Source: Neobacillus ginsengisoli
GTDB lineage: Bacteria > Bacillota > Bacilli > Bacillales_B > DSM-18226
NCBI RefSeq assembly: GCF_030813055.1
Contig: NZ_JAUSTW010000008.1
Span: forward strand, 62,001 to 126,000
Direction of reading: 5' to 3'
DNA: 64,000 nucleotides
Shown: piece by piece, positions 7,182 through 15,713 of the stretch
Numbering within the stretch: position 1 is the first letter of the stretch
Layout of the letters: each line of letters starts with the position of its first letter
Notes under the pieces: model-generated
Told to the model about the DNA's origin: nothing
Databases searched by the model: none
The model's input: only the letters and a program-made list of their open reading frames with translations
Made by a program: the position numbers and the translations under genes

Positions 7182-8378
7182 TCAATAATCTTTCAGTTCA
7201 ATCCCGTTGGCAGCTTTCGCTATCATTTTCGAAATCATCTTAAACTGTACGCGCATAAGGGTGGGTACGCGCAATATTAAATTGCGTAGAAAGATTTTGA
7301 AGTTTGATTTTTCAATCATGCTCCCGGCAGCTATTCGTCCTATTTTTTGATTTTTCTCAACAAACTTTCTCATTTCATGTTCATAGGCAACAAATGCTCG
7401 GGCATAATCGCCAAGTGCAGCTTTAAGTTCGCCGGCTAATACATAAGCACCAACGAGCGCCAGGCTAGAGCCTTGACCTGAAAGGGGTGATGGGCCATAC
7501 GCCGCATCTCCTATCAAAGTAATCCGACCTTTTGACCACGTCGGCATATGAATCTGGCAAATCTCATCAAAATAAAAGTCTGTCGCCTCTTTCATGCTTT
7601 TGAGCAGTTGGGAGGTTTCCCAACCCGTATCGCCTCCAAAGGCATTTTCGATAAGTTTCTTTTGAGATTCTGTATCATAGCGATCGTATTTCAATGCCTC
7701 AGATTGGAACACGAACATACCTTTTGCCTGGGTATTGTCATGGGCGCTAAACATCCCCACAGTTTTGCCTGGCATCGAATATAACAGCTGACGGTGGTCG
7801 ACTTTAAGGTAATTATCGAGGGTGAAAATCGAGATATAACAGCCAAGCGTCCGTTTAAATTGTGCTTCGTCGCCAAAAGTCAAGGTGCGTACATTGGAAT
7901 GGAGCCCGTCCGTACCGATTACCAGATCGAATGTGTGCGGTTTGCTGTGAATAAATTGGACTTCTGCACCAGCTTCAGTCTCATGTATAGCGGTAATCGA
8001 ATCGCCCCAAATGTAGTGAATCGTATCCTTGGTTAAATCGTACAAAATGTTACTAAGATCCTCACGCATGATTTCGATGTCCAGACCCTTCTGGTTCCCC
8101 ATACTCGCTTCGCTTATTTGACCTTCGATCTTGCCTTTCTTGTTCACGAAGTAAACACCCGTTAAGTTCGTGTCAGCTTCACGAACTAGAGAGAATATCC
8201 CCATCTCCTTAAGCACCGTAATGGCTGCACCACGGATATCAACGCCGTATCCACCTTGGCGCAATGAGGGCGAACGTTCTACTACAGTCACGTCATAGCC
8301 GTAGCGGTGAAGCCAGTAAGCGACAGCCGGTCCTGCTATGCTAGCACCTGAAATAAGAACGCGCATCGTTTTTTTCAT
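7182..8378 (-). CDS. FAD-dependent monooxygenase (TetX/PHBH-type)
   Basis: 398 aa. The N-terminus has the Rossmann FAD motif ISGASIAGPAVAYWLHRYG followed by VVER (residues about 8-35). A DG motif (VIGTDGLHSNVR, near 150-165) and the second FAD motif LIGDAAYGPSPLSGQGSSLA (near 290) complete the class A flavoprotein monooxygenase pattern, so it should hydroxylate an aromatic or polyketide-like substrate with NAD(P)H and O2. TetX-type tetracycline inactivation is one possibility; the substrate cannot be told from sequence. AGGAGTG is the ribosome site. Its start ATG overlaps the stop of a 27-codon frame upstream (ATGA), implying coupled translation. Confidence 0.85.
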   Translation of the reverse strand: MKKTMRVLISGASIAGPAVAYWLHRYGYDVTVVERSPSLRQGGYGVDIRGAAITVLKEMGIFSLVREADTNLTGVYFVNKKGKIEGQISEASMGNQKGLDIEIMREDLSNILYDLTKDTIHYIWGDSITAIHETEAGAEVQFIHSKPHTFDLVIGTDGLHSNVRTLTFGDEAQFKRTLGCYISIFTLDNYLKVDHRQLLYSMPGKTVGMFSAHDNTQAKGMFVFQSEALKYDRYDTESQKKLIENAFGGDTGWETSQLLKSMKEATDFYFDEICQIHMPTWSKGRITLIGDAAYGPSPLSGQGSSLALVGAYVLAGELKAALGDYARAFVAYEHEMRKFVEKNQKIGRIAAGSMIEKSNFKIFLRNLILRVPTLMRVQFKMISKMIAKAANGIELKDY

Positions 8379-8458
8379 ATTGATTTATTCACTCCTATCT
8401 TAATGCTTTTAACTCTTTTAAACCTTTCTTGTACTGCTTTTTCAATTCCAAGACTCAT
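8375..8458 (-). CDS. Short upstream frame coupled to the monooxygenase (27 aa)
   Basis: MSLGIEKAVQERFKRVKSI... (27 aa), preceded by AAGGAAGG 8 bases before its ATG and ending in a TGA that overlaps the monooxygenase ATG. It is either a leader peptide used for translational coupling or the shortened head of a lost gene such as a regulator. I do not recognise the sequence. Confidence 0.45.
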   Translation of the reverse strand: MSLGIEKAVQERFKRVKSIKIGVNKSI

Positions 8459-8485
8459 ATTAGTGCCTTCCTTACATAACATAGT

Positions 8486-8497
8486 TACTCTAGAGTA
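8486..8497. promoter_or_regulatory. Perfect palindrome, probable operator
   Basis: TACTCTAGAGTA is a 12-bp perfect palindrome 28 bases upstream of the 27-codon frame and next to TATGTTATG, a weak -10 candidate on the minus strand. Palindromes of this form are common targets of TetR- or MarR-type repressors of drug- or aromatic-responsive monooxygenase genes. No regulator gene is adjacent. Confidence 0.45.
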
Positions 8498-8727
8498 TCG
8501 AATAACATAACTCTAATTTAACTTCAATTTCCCTTTGAGTAATTCCTACCATTAAATGGCCAAATACAAAAAAGCGCAAATCATACTGCAGAAATGCGCC
8601 CTTTACATAAAAAAAGAGCACAATTCTTGCTGCGGAATTGCACTTTTAATGGAATAATTAAAATATAACCTCAATACTAAGATCACTTAATTCTACGTTT
8701 TAGCAGTACAAAATAAGCAAATACGTA
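8498..8727. other. Intergenic with two hairpins
   Basis: GCGCA...TGCGC (about 8574-8599) and GCACAATTC...GAATTGCAC-like (about 8617-8645) hairpins sit back to back. No gene was seen. Confidence 0.4.
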
Positions 8728-8862
8728 TTAAAGACTTCTAGCCTTGTGGAATCCATCAAATACATTGATTGCCGCAGATAACATAAAGATGAAAATTCCA
8801 CTGCCAACTATCCATGTTTCAAATATTCGCTGTAATGGTACTCGATAACTGATTCTAGCAAG
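8728..8862 (-). pseudogene. Possible remnant of a membrane protein gene
   Basis: Between two in-frame stops the minus strand reads SYRVPLQRIFETWIVGSG, then IFIFMLSAAINVFDGFHKAR. It has a plausible membrane segment but no start or ribosome site. Family not recognised; it may simply be chance. Confidence 0.3.
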
Positions 8863-8945
8863 TTATCTGACTTTCTTTCGGAAAGAAGGATAAACCCCGA
8901 TTGGTAAAGAATAGTAATAAAGGACCGTTGAACAGGGGTGAAAAG

Positions 8946-9773
8946 ATGTTAACACAAGAACAATTGCAAGAAATAAAAGAACTTCAGGAGGTTTGCGAAA
9001 AAGACGGTGGATTTCAGCTGAAACTGAATTTTGATATGCTCAAAAACAGAACTGGTAATAGTAAGGAAGACTTCTTCCATTATGAAAACAGTAAGCTTGT
9101 TGGTTTTCTAGGAAGCTATGGTTTTGGCAATAAAGTAGAGCTTTGCGGGATGGTGCATCAGGATTACCGTAGAAAAGGGATTTTTTCAAAGCTGTTTGAA
9201 ATGGGGCTTGAGGAAGCTAAGAAACAAGGTTTTGAGACCATCTTGTTAAATGCTCCAACGGATTCACAAACGGCAAAAGAGTTTTTAAAGAACATTCCGA
9301 GTACCTTTGCGGTAGCGGAATATCAAATGAAATGGCAGAAAACAGATTTATCTGAAGATCCAGCAATAACCGTAAGGCCTTCTATTTCAAAAGAGGATTG
9401 GGAAGCAGAAGTACAGCTTGAAGTCTTGAGCTTTGGTTTTTCTGAGAAAGAAGCCAGGGATTTTAATCAGAGAATCATGGAGACTAGGGGTGGACAAAAT
9501 CTGATCATCGAAGCAGAAGGAAAAACAGCTGGGAAAATGCGCGTTGCTGAAGGGAATGGCGAAGCATGGATTTATGGCTTTGCTGTATATCCTGAGCTCC
9601 AAGGAAGAGGCATCGGAAGAAAGGCTTTATCTAGGGTGGTAAAAATGGAGGACAAAAAAGGGTTTTCCGTTTTTCTCGAGGTAGAGGCCAAGAATGCCCA
9701 TGCATTAGGACTCTATGAATCATGTGGATTTAAAAGCTACCATTCACAGGATTACTATAAGTATCTTTCATAA
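8946..9773 (+). CDS. Tandem GNAT N-acetyltransferase
   Basis: 275 aa from ATG 8946, chosen over the open frame start at 8901 because AGGGGTG precedes it by 6 bases. Two GNAT domains: the first has GMVHQDYRRKGIFSKLFEMG (about 72-91), the second GFAVYPELQGRGIGRKALSR (about 210-229); both match the acetyl-CoA-binding R/Q-x-x-G-x-G/A loop. The C-terminal half ends with LGLYESCGFKSYHSQDYYKY, the usual GNAT beta-strand 6 region. It should transfer an acetyl group to an amine on a small molecule or protein; the target is unknown. Terminated by a strong hairpin. Confidence 0.85.
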   Translation: MLTQEQLQEIKELQEVCEKDGGFQLKLNFDMLKNRTGNSKEDFFHYENSKLVGFLGSYGFGNKVELCGMVHQDYRRKGIFSKLFEMGLEEAKKQGFETILLNAPTDSQTAKEFLKNIPSTFAVAEYQMKWQKTDLSEDPAITVRPSISKEDWEAEVQLEVLSFGFSEKEARDFNQRIMETRGGQNLIIEAEGKTAGKMRVAEGNGEAWIYGFAVYPELQGRGIGRKALSRVVKMEDKKGFSVFLEVEAKNAHALGLYESCGFKSYHSQDYYKYLS

Positions 9774-9787
9774 TTTCTAATTAACCA

Positions 9788-9829
9788 GAGCTATCAAGAA
9801 GAACCAAGTTTGTTTCTTCTTGATAGCTC
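9788..9829 (+). terminator. Long hairpin after the GNAT gene
   Basis: GAGCTATCAAGAAGAA pairs with TTCTTCTTGATAGCTC, 16 bp, with a T-rich stretch 13 bases on. It also separates the convergent broken gene. Confidence 0.75.
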
Positions 9830-9837
9830 CATGTTTG

Positions 9838-10138
9838 TTATTTTTTCTTGTTAGAAACTTGTTTTTTTATTTTTTCTGGAGGACGTCCTTCAAGAAAATC
9901 GTTACTCGTCATATTTTCAAGTGCATGCCCAACTGTGTTTGTACGATTCAGTTTATGCTCTGCACTACTGGTCTTCTTCCCCAACCATGGTATTTCCGAT
10001 CATTGGTTTTTTAACTCGTTTTTCTTTATCAGAATTCCAATCAAAGCCAGCTTCAGTCGTGCCTGTTGTCATTAATGGCTGCTCCATACCGCTTGGGTCA
10101 GAATTATTTTCAATTTTTTTAATGTTTTCTTTATACAT
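9838..10138 (-). pseudogene. Small hypothetical gene with a one-base frameshift
   Basis: Start ATG 10138 has GAGGAGTATTGG before it. The frame reads MYKENIKKIENNSDPSGMEQ..., then DWNSDKEKRVKKPMIGNTMV, and then stops soon after a GGGG run (9979-9982). Removing one G restores GKKTSSAEHKLNRTNTVGHA followed by LENMTSNDFLEGRPPEKIKK up to the TAA at 9838. The total length of 301 bases is 3x100+1, exactly as expected of one inserted base. The 99-residue hydrophilic product is unknown to me. A sequencing error in the homopolymer is as likely as a true mutation. Confidence 0.65.
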
Positions 10139-10435
10139 TCCAATACTCCTCACACAATTTTTCTTATTTTGCACATAATGCGTATTCCTATACTAAAAGT
10201 GAAACATCAACTGTTTATTAGAGCTTTTAAAGGAAAAATAGAAATTTATGATTGCGAACAGTGAAGGCCACTTTTCGTAAAATGAATTTTCGCACGAATT
10301 ACACAAAAACAAATAAATAAAAAGGGTATACCAAAAATTTATATTAAATGTCAAAAAATTAATTTGAATTTTAATAGTGACAAGTGATTTTTTATGATGT
10401 CTCACAAAATGTAATGGAAAAGTAGGTGTCTTGAG

Positions 10436-10501
10436 GTGATTCGTGACAGAGGCCGTATTAAATGGGTTTCAATGATGTTACCGGAACAGGTAAACTTATA
10501 A
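10436..10501 (+). pseudogene. Truncated YolD-like remnant
   Basis: From GTG 10436 the frame reads MIRDRGRIKWVSMMLPEQVN and stops after 21 codons. This is the conserved N-terminus of YolD-like proteins (IRDRG.IKW..MMLPE); the rest is missing. It is a third YolD trace in the window besides 15714-16052 and 16437-16586. Confidence 0.6.
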
Positions 10502-10515
10502 GTTCATTTAACTCA

Positions 10516-10719
10516 TTAAAAAAATTTACGTAAAACAATTACTCCAATAATTGCCAGAATGAAAATCCATGCAATAGGATTTGCCCAGTTTACTGTCCGA
10601 CCAAACCCAAATGCTTTTGGAACAAGAAAATTAGAATCTTCCTTATTATAATAGAAAAAATACCCTTTCTTTTTTCTGTACTCTTCAATTTCTTCATTTG
10701 TCCATTTTCTTCTTGCCAA
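10516..10719 (-). CDS. DUF5808-like small membrane protein
   Basis: 67 aa if TTG 10719 is used (TTG 10725 is also in frame but only 2 bases from GGGGG). It begins LARRKWTNEEIEEYRKKKGY, continues with FFYYNKEDSNFLVPKAFGFG and RTVNWANPIAWIF, then has one hydrophobic segment ILAIIGVIVL and ends RKFF. The short, Tyr/Phe-rich head with PKAFGFGRTVNWANP is the DUF5808 pattern. Function unknown; single-pass membrane location predicted. Confidence 0.75.
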   Translation of the reverse strand: MARRKWTNEEIEEYRKKKGYFFYYNKEDSNFLVPKAFGFGRTVNWANPIAWIFILAIIGVIVLRKFF

Positions 10720-10997
10720 GCTCAAATCCCCCTTTCTAAAGTGGATGACTAAATTTTTTATAAATTACTAACGAATATCGTATTATGTCTTTTTCTACTG
10801 ATGTGAAACTCTATATGTTTTGATTAGGTAAATTATACATCATTAAACATGATAATTTATCTATCTTTTTTGCCAATTGGATGGAACTATATTTTTATAT
10901 TAAATAAATTAATCTTTCCTCTTTGCATATTATTTACTGCAACAAAAAAGCAATTCTCCATCTTGAAGAAATGCTCCACGTTCGTTAAATTTCTTTT

Positions 10998-11597
10998 TTA
11001 AACTTTAATACTATGTTTTGCTTTGAAGAAATCTCCACCCTTTTGTTTTTCATCGTCAGTTCCCCAATTTATATTTTTGTCCATATATTTTAGTTTTGGG
11101 ATATGTTTTGAACAATGAATATAAGCTTCTTCAACTTTGATCGCTACCCATCGTTCTGGGTAGTTCCCTTCTTTTTCCTCAATATCTTTCATTAGATCAT
11201 CAGTCATTCTTAATGAGTCTAATTGTGCACTTTCAATAATAGAAGCTTTACCATTAACATGTAAGCCGATGTTATTTTCAAAAAAATCAATAAACATTAA
11301 ACCTATATGGGGATTTTCAACGATGTTTCCTAAACTTGCCATAACACCATTACCTCTATATTCAGGATATATTAATGTTGTATCATCAATAACCCGGACA
11401 AAACCTTCTGAACCAGCTCTAAAAGAAGAGTCACAGTTCCCTTCAGAATCAGCTGTAGCTATAAACATCATAGCCTGCTTAGAAATAAACTCTTTCATCT
11501 TATCATTTAGGTAGTTAAGCATTTGATTTTCATAAAAGGAGGAAGCTTTCTTTGTTGTTCCATGCTGCTCTTGCAGAATATGTTCTCCTCTTTCCAT
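10998..11597 (-). CDS. Pyridoxamine 5'-phosphate oxidase-related (FMN-binding split barrel) protein
   Basis: 199 aa. The core FISKQAMMFIATADSEGNCD (about residues 38-57), SFRAGSEGFVRVID and GNIVENPHIGLMFIDFFENN make up the PNPOx-like split-barrel pattern, with the conserved ...ENPHIGLMFID strand and the later KVEEAYIHCSKHIPK segment. Members bind FMN, F420 or haem and often reduce small molecules; whether this one is a flavoprotein oxidase is not shown by the sequence. ATG 11597 is preceded by only a weak site (AAAGGGTTGTAAAC). Monocistronic. Confidence 0.8.
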   Translation of the reverse strand: MERGEHILQEQHGTTKKASSFYENQMLNYLNDKMKEFISKQAMMFIATADSEGNCDSSFRAGSEGFVRVIDDTTLIYPEYRGNGVMASLGNIVENPHIGLMFIDFFENNIGLHVNGKASIIESAQLDSLRMTDDLMKDIEEKEGNYPERWVAIKVEEAYIHCSKHIPKLKYMDKNINWGTDDEKQKGGDFFKAKHSIKV

Positions 11598-11936
11598 TGT
11601 TTACAACCCTTTCAATAAATATGTCCATTATTTTAACACATTGACACCATGTTTTGTTAGGATTCAATTATTCCAGTATTTTATAGGAGAATACGAAATA
11701 ACCCTTACTATAATACTAGTCAAGTTAATTATTGATCAGTTGTTTTAATAGAATATCCACAACCCGACTGCATCGGTCGAAATCCGATGTTCGCAAGAAT
11801 TTTTTGGACATTTTTCCCTTTTCACCTACTGGTTATGTCCGTAAAAACACTTATTAAGGAGACCACATCAGAAGAAATCGATGAAAATTTTTTCTGCAAA
11901 CCTTATTCAAATAAAGGACTTATTGATAAACTTCAT
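11598..11936. other. Gene-free stretch
   Basis: No credible gene was found. A 63-codon plus-strand frame at 11787 lacks a ribosome site, and its end runs into the helD-like remnant. Confidence 0.4.
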
Positions 11937-12438
11937 CATTCAAGTATCGTAATGCGAAGTGTCCGCATGATTCAATAAAAAATCTGAAGGTTCTTTCCTA
12001 TAAAATAACGGAGCTAAATCCTCCAGTTCGAACGCATTTTTATCAAAAATCCGCTGACAAAATTTACTTAAAACTTTGCATTCTTGATCTGAAAGAGTAG
12101 TTGTTTGTTCTTTTATCCTTTAAGGAGAGGACATCAATTCCTTGTATAAGGTAAAAATATCTTTCATGACAAACGGTTCCATATATTTTTTTACCGCTGT
12201 CTTTGATTCCTTCTCCACCTTCGCTTTTCTTTGATCTTTCATATCCATGAGGTCAACCAATTTAGGCTGTCTTTTTTCCGGTTGCAGCCTCCTGCTATAA
12301 AGAATCTTATCTAACGCATCATCATATTTCGTGTTGAGTTTTGATAGCATGATGGATTTCTTCTTTTTCAAATCATCTTCTAATAAGGATTTTATTTTTC
12401 CCAATCCTTTTATCGATTGGTAAGTAGTAATATCACGT
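11937..12438 (-). pseudogene. Deletion-derivative copy of helD
   Basis: About 430 bp (11998-12438) match the middle of the intact helD gene (37322-37750) at well over 90 percent by eye, including the residues IKSLLEDDLKKKKSIMLSKL. The stretch 11937-11995 matches the 3' end of helD (36560-36625), so about 700 bp in between were lost; both edges share TATAAA. The surviving 94-codon frame has an early stop and an extra C near 12400. This is a dead partial duplicate, not a gene. Confidence 0.85.
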
Positions 12439-12637
12439 TTAAGACTTTTTACAATGATTCTTTATACCGCGGAAATATCTTCCCCTCGTCCCAATGATCG
12501 CCCCTGGATTCCTCCGACGCTGCTGCGGAAAATGGAGCTATGCCTTATCAGATTGCCCAGCCCTAATTGGGTACTAATAGAACATTTCTAATCATATTCT
12601 TTTAGAAGATAACAATGAGAAGGAGTGTTAAAGTTAG

Positions 12638-14053
12638 GTGATAAAAGTTAAGGTTAGTTTACGGCCCATTGTTAGTAAGATAAATTTACCTACTGTTGTG
12701 AAAACAACTATACTTCCGGGTGACTCAATTGAAAGCTTATTTATTGCAACCCAGGTAGGAGAGATTTTTTACATAGGAAACGGAGGTATAAGGACTTTTT
12801 TAGATATTCGCCCACGAATCATAAAACTAGGTGGTTCTAGCGGTGGTTATGATGAACGGGGATTGCTAGGACTAGCGTTTCATCCTGAATTTTATTATAA
12901 CGGTCTGTTTTATCTTCATTATTCAGTAGCTGGAACACAAGGTCCAGTTGCTTTTTCTGAATCTTTTAAGCCTAACCCGTGTGATCCCAAAACCTTAAAC
13001 CAAAGGTGGATAAATAGAGAAACTCAATATGATCATATTGATACAGTTGAAGAATGGAGTTTGCAATCGAATGGTCAACCTCAAAAACGACGGACATTAC
13101 TTAACTTAAGAAGGCCATTTTTAAATCATAATGGTGTCAATAGCTTAAACTTTTCACCTGAGACAGGGAAACTTGTTTTAACAACAGGTGATGGTGGAGC
13201 AGCCTATGACCCCTTTAATCTAAGCCAGGATAATATGGAAATAGCGGGTAAAATAATTGAAATGGACGTAGTTAAGAATACATTTATCAATAATCCACCC
13301 GTCGTCACACGTTTTAATGAACTTCCCGCACCAATTCAGGAAACACTTACGGTAATGGCCAAAGGGGTTCGCAATATACCAGGCATTTCATTTCAAAGGT
13401 TTTATAATCAGTATATCAAATATGTAGGAAATGTCGGACAGGACCTGGTAGAGTCGATTTTTTCCTTCGTTCATTATAAACCAATTCCGGTTACTCAGCT
13501 TGTTCAAGCTTCTTTAATGAATTCTGAACCTAACCAAGAAGGATTTGTTAACTTTGGCTGGCGAGGGTGGGAAGGTGGTTTTCCTACTTCGACTAAAGGG
13601 GGCTGCTCTGAAAATCCGACTTTGGATGAGAAAACAATTGCTTATTACAACGAAGCAGTAAACACTTCAGTGAGTCGTCTTAAGCCTCTCACTAGTTATT
13701 TTCATAAAGATCAAAGGCCCGATAAGTTTGGAGGAACTGCACTTACAGGAGTCCAAGCCTATATGGGGAATGGAATCCCCGATTTAACAGGAAGCGTTGT
13801 GTTTTCCGATCTTGCCCGAGTTGAAGAATCCAGGTCTCCAGTTAGAGGGGTTTTAGCATATACCAGGGTACGAACAGATGGTAAACTAAATGATTTTAGC
13901 GTTATTGAAACCGATTATAATTTTGGGTCTCAATCCGCTTATTATGTTAGTTTGGGAACAAATCTGGATCAAACCAAACTATATTTGGGTGTTTATGGCT
14001 CTATGAAAGTGACTGATTGTAACCAAGGTACTGTTTTTGAAATTGTTCCATGA
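12638..14053 (+). CDS. GSDH/PQQ-type sugar dehydrogenase-like beta-propeller protein
   Basis: 471 aa from GTG 12638 with AAGGAG about 12 bases upstream. ERGLLGLAFHPEFYYNGLFY (about residues 72-91) is the hallmark of the glucose/sorbosone dehydrogenase family (PF07995, also in HHIP-like proteins). HNGVNSLNFSPETGKLVLTT with GDGG (about 165-188) provides the conserved catalytic-type His and the Ca/PQQ region, and NFGWRGWEGG is a later conserved blade. No signal peptide or lipobox is visible at this start, unusual for a normally extracytoplasmic family. Many firmicute members lack PQQ synthesis, so enzymatic activity is uncertain. Confidence 0.8.
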   Translation: MIKVKVSLRPIVSKINLPTVVKTTILPGDSIESLFIATQVGEIFYIGNGGIRTFLDIRPRIIKLGGSSGGYDERGLLGLAFHPEFYYNGLFYLHYSVAGTQGPVAFSESFKPNPCDPKTLNQRWINRETQYDHIDTVEEWSLQSNGQPQKRRTLLNLRRPFLNHNGVNSLNFSPETGKLVLTTGDGGAAYDPFNLSQDNMEIAGKIIEMDVVKNTFINNPPVVTRFNELPAPIQETLTVMAKGVRNIPGISFQRFYNQYIKYVGNVGQDLVESIFSFVHYKPIPVTQLVQASLMNSEPNQEGFVNFGWRGWEGGFPTSTKGGCSENPTLDEKTIAYYNEAVNTSVSRLKPLTSYFHKDQRPDKFGGTALTGVQAYMGNGIPDLTGSVVFSDLARVEESRSPVRGVLAYTRVRTDGKLNDFSVIETDYNFGSQSAYYVSLGTNLDQTKLYLGVYGSMKVTDCNQGTVFEIVP

Positions 14054-14150
14054 TTCAAAAATTCGACTTAATACCAGATAAATCTCTTTCCTGGATTTAA
14101 TTGAATCGAAATATAAACAAACAAGAGAGCAATCATGCTCACTCATTTGA
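14054..14150. other. Intergenic with imperfect hairpin
   Basis: AGATAAATCTCTTTCCTGGA and nearby repeats could fold after the GSDH-like gene. No gene. Confidence 0.3.
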
Positions 14151-14446
14151 TTATTTTTCTGGGAATTTAAAAGCCGAACACCTTGATTTCATACCTAAAA
14201 TTTGTATTTCTCTTACAATCGAATGAATATTATGTTGCTTGTCCTCGTGAGATAACTCGCCGTCTTTGAAGAAGTTATATTGCGCGGCTCTTGTACAAGG
14301 TTCTGCTGTATCTGGCTCTCACTAACTTGTTGAGCATTCAATCGCTCTTTAACAAGTGTCTTCTCCTGAAAACAGCGCGTCTGCTAGTCCCACCTCTCCA
14401 GCACAAATTTTAAACAACAAATTATAATAGTAGGGATCTTTTTTCT
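14151..14446 (-). pseudogene. Frameshifted remnant of an unrecognised gene
   Basis: Three successive minus-strand frames carry protein-like sequence in order: KKKDPYYYNLLFKICAGEVG with LADALFSGED; then EKTLVKERLNAQQVSESQIQ; then AAQYNFFKDGELSHEDKQHN followed by IHSIVREIQILGMKSRCSAF up to TAA 14151. This looks like a single gene broken by two frameshifts. I cannot name the family. Confidence 0.4.
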
Positions 14447-14820
14447 TAAAACTCTATACCTTTACGGAAAAACCATGTTCTTTTTGCTCAATTGTGTACC
14501 CCCGGGGGCTAAAAACTGTTGCCTTCCCTTTTCTGGGGAACATAAAAGACAAAAAGAAAAATGGACCGAAGCCCCAAACCCTAATTTTTCACATTATTTC
14601 TGTTCTATCAACACGACACACTCGCACGTGTATTTAATGTAGAAACATTTAGGTGTTTTTAAATATGTCCCTTTGTTTTGAAAAATACAATATAGGACAA
14701 GACCATCAGATATAAACAAAAAAGCTGCTTGATACTTTCAGCAACTTTAAAATTTCTATTTCATTATTATAAAAAATTGATGAATTGATTTAGTTTTATT
14801 TAAACAATTAAGTTTAATGT

Positions 14821-14886
14821 TGGCGGGACTGCGTGGTAATCGAACCCACCAGCGATGACACGCACCGCTCAAACAGTTTTGAAGTT
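14821..14886 (-). pseudogene. 3' part of a selenocysteine tRNA (selC-like), probable attachment site
   Basis: On the minus strand the sequence contains ACTTCAAAAC (UCA anticodon loop), then a long variable arm AGCGGTG-CGTGT-CATCGCT (7-bp stem, typical only of tRNA-Sec, Ser, Leu), then GTGGGTTCGATTACCAC (T arm with one mismatch) and GCAGTCCCG-CCA. The matching 5' acceptor strand GGGACTGC is not found upstream; instead AT-rich sequence and an integrase tail follow. So this is only a 3' fragment, as left at the border of an element integrated in a tRNA gene. Confidence 0.55.
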
Positions 14887-14937
14887 TGCTAGCACCTGTT
14901 TTTCTAGTATATCTATGTACTCTCAAGTTTTAAAAAA

Positions 14938-15021
14938 TCAAGCTTTCTTGTTTTCTAATGTTTTCTTGTGATTTGTAATTTTAAAAATTTGGGCACCAAG
15001 CATGGCACCAAAACAACCTAG
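14938..15021 (-). pseudogene. C-terminal tail of a tyrosine integrase
   Basis: Directly beside the tRNA fragment, between stops, the minus strand reads LGCFGAMLGAQIFKITNHKK followed by TLENKKA. A GA.LGA tail closes many Bacillus phage and ICE integrases and abuts the attachment site. Too short for certainty; the position next to a tRNA 3' end supports it. Confidence 0.4.
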
Positions 15022-15713
15022 TTACATGGTATAAATAAACAATTAACCATTTATTAAATATAAAAAAAGCCGCTTTTTTTGATATCTTTTAGGTCATGTA
15101 GGTCAACAAGGGCCTATATGACCTGAAATGAAGCTAAAAGATAACATTATATTAGCAGACAAAAAGAAATATGAAGTGAGGAATGTGCCTATTGCCCAAA
15201 TAAGTTTGACGTGAATCACGAAGAAATTAGTCAGTACATCAATCAAAACCAGAGGAATCCTTAAAAGAAGCCTTATGACTTGGGACATTGAACAAATGTC
15301 GAAGCGAACTCGTTTTTAAAAACTTTGATCATTACTCTCGTTAATTAAAATGGTTCTTAAATAGCAACAATGAAAACCCTAGAATCGTTGATATATCAAT
15401 GGTTTTAGGGTTTTTTATTTAAATCTGCTTTGTAGAATTATGTATTCTCCCCCATACAGTTGGGTGAGGTTTTGGAAAATAACGTCATTTCCTTCGCTGA
15501 TTCATTCGTACTGCCGTAACAATTCCACACTCAAATTTCTCCGTCAGTCGCCATTGCTTTGAAACTTCATTCTCTCAATAAAATACTTTAACCTTTACAC
15601 GTTTTTTCTTCGAAAAAACAACTATACAACGCCCCTTTCCAAAGTAAACACTTCGGTAGCTTACAGGCTGTTTCCTACGTTTAATTAAGACAGTTTTTCC
15701 AACTTAAAGAAAT
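15022..15713. other. Decayed stretch without an intact gene
   Basis: It contains short protein-like scraps on the plus strand near 15130-15260 and on the minus strand near 15590-15690, none with a start signal, and the terminator at 15373-15418. Consistent with a deleted mobile element. Confidence 0.4.
15373..15418 (+). terminator. Terminator-like hairpin
   Basis: AAAACCCTA pairs with TAGGGTTTT; the loop itself contains the palindrome TTGATATATCAA. A T-rich tail follows. Confidence 0.6.

Noticed and set aside
11787..11978. 63-codon plus-strand frame
   Set aside because: No ribosome site; its end lies inside the helD remnant on the other strand.
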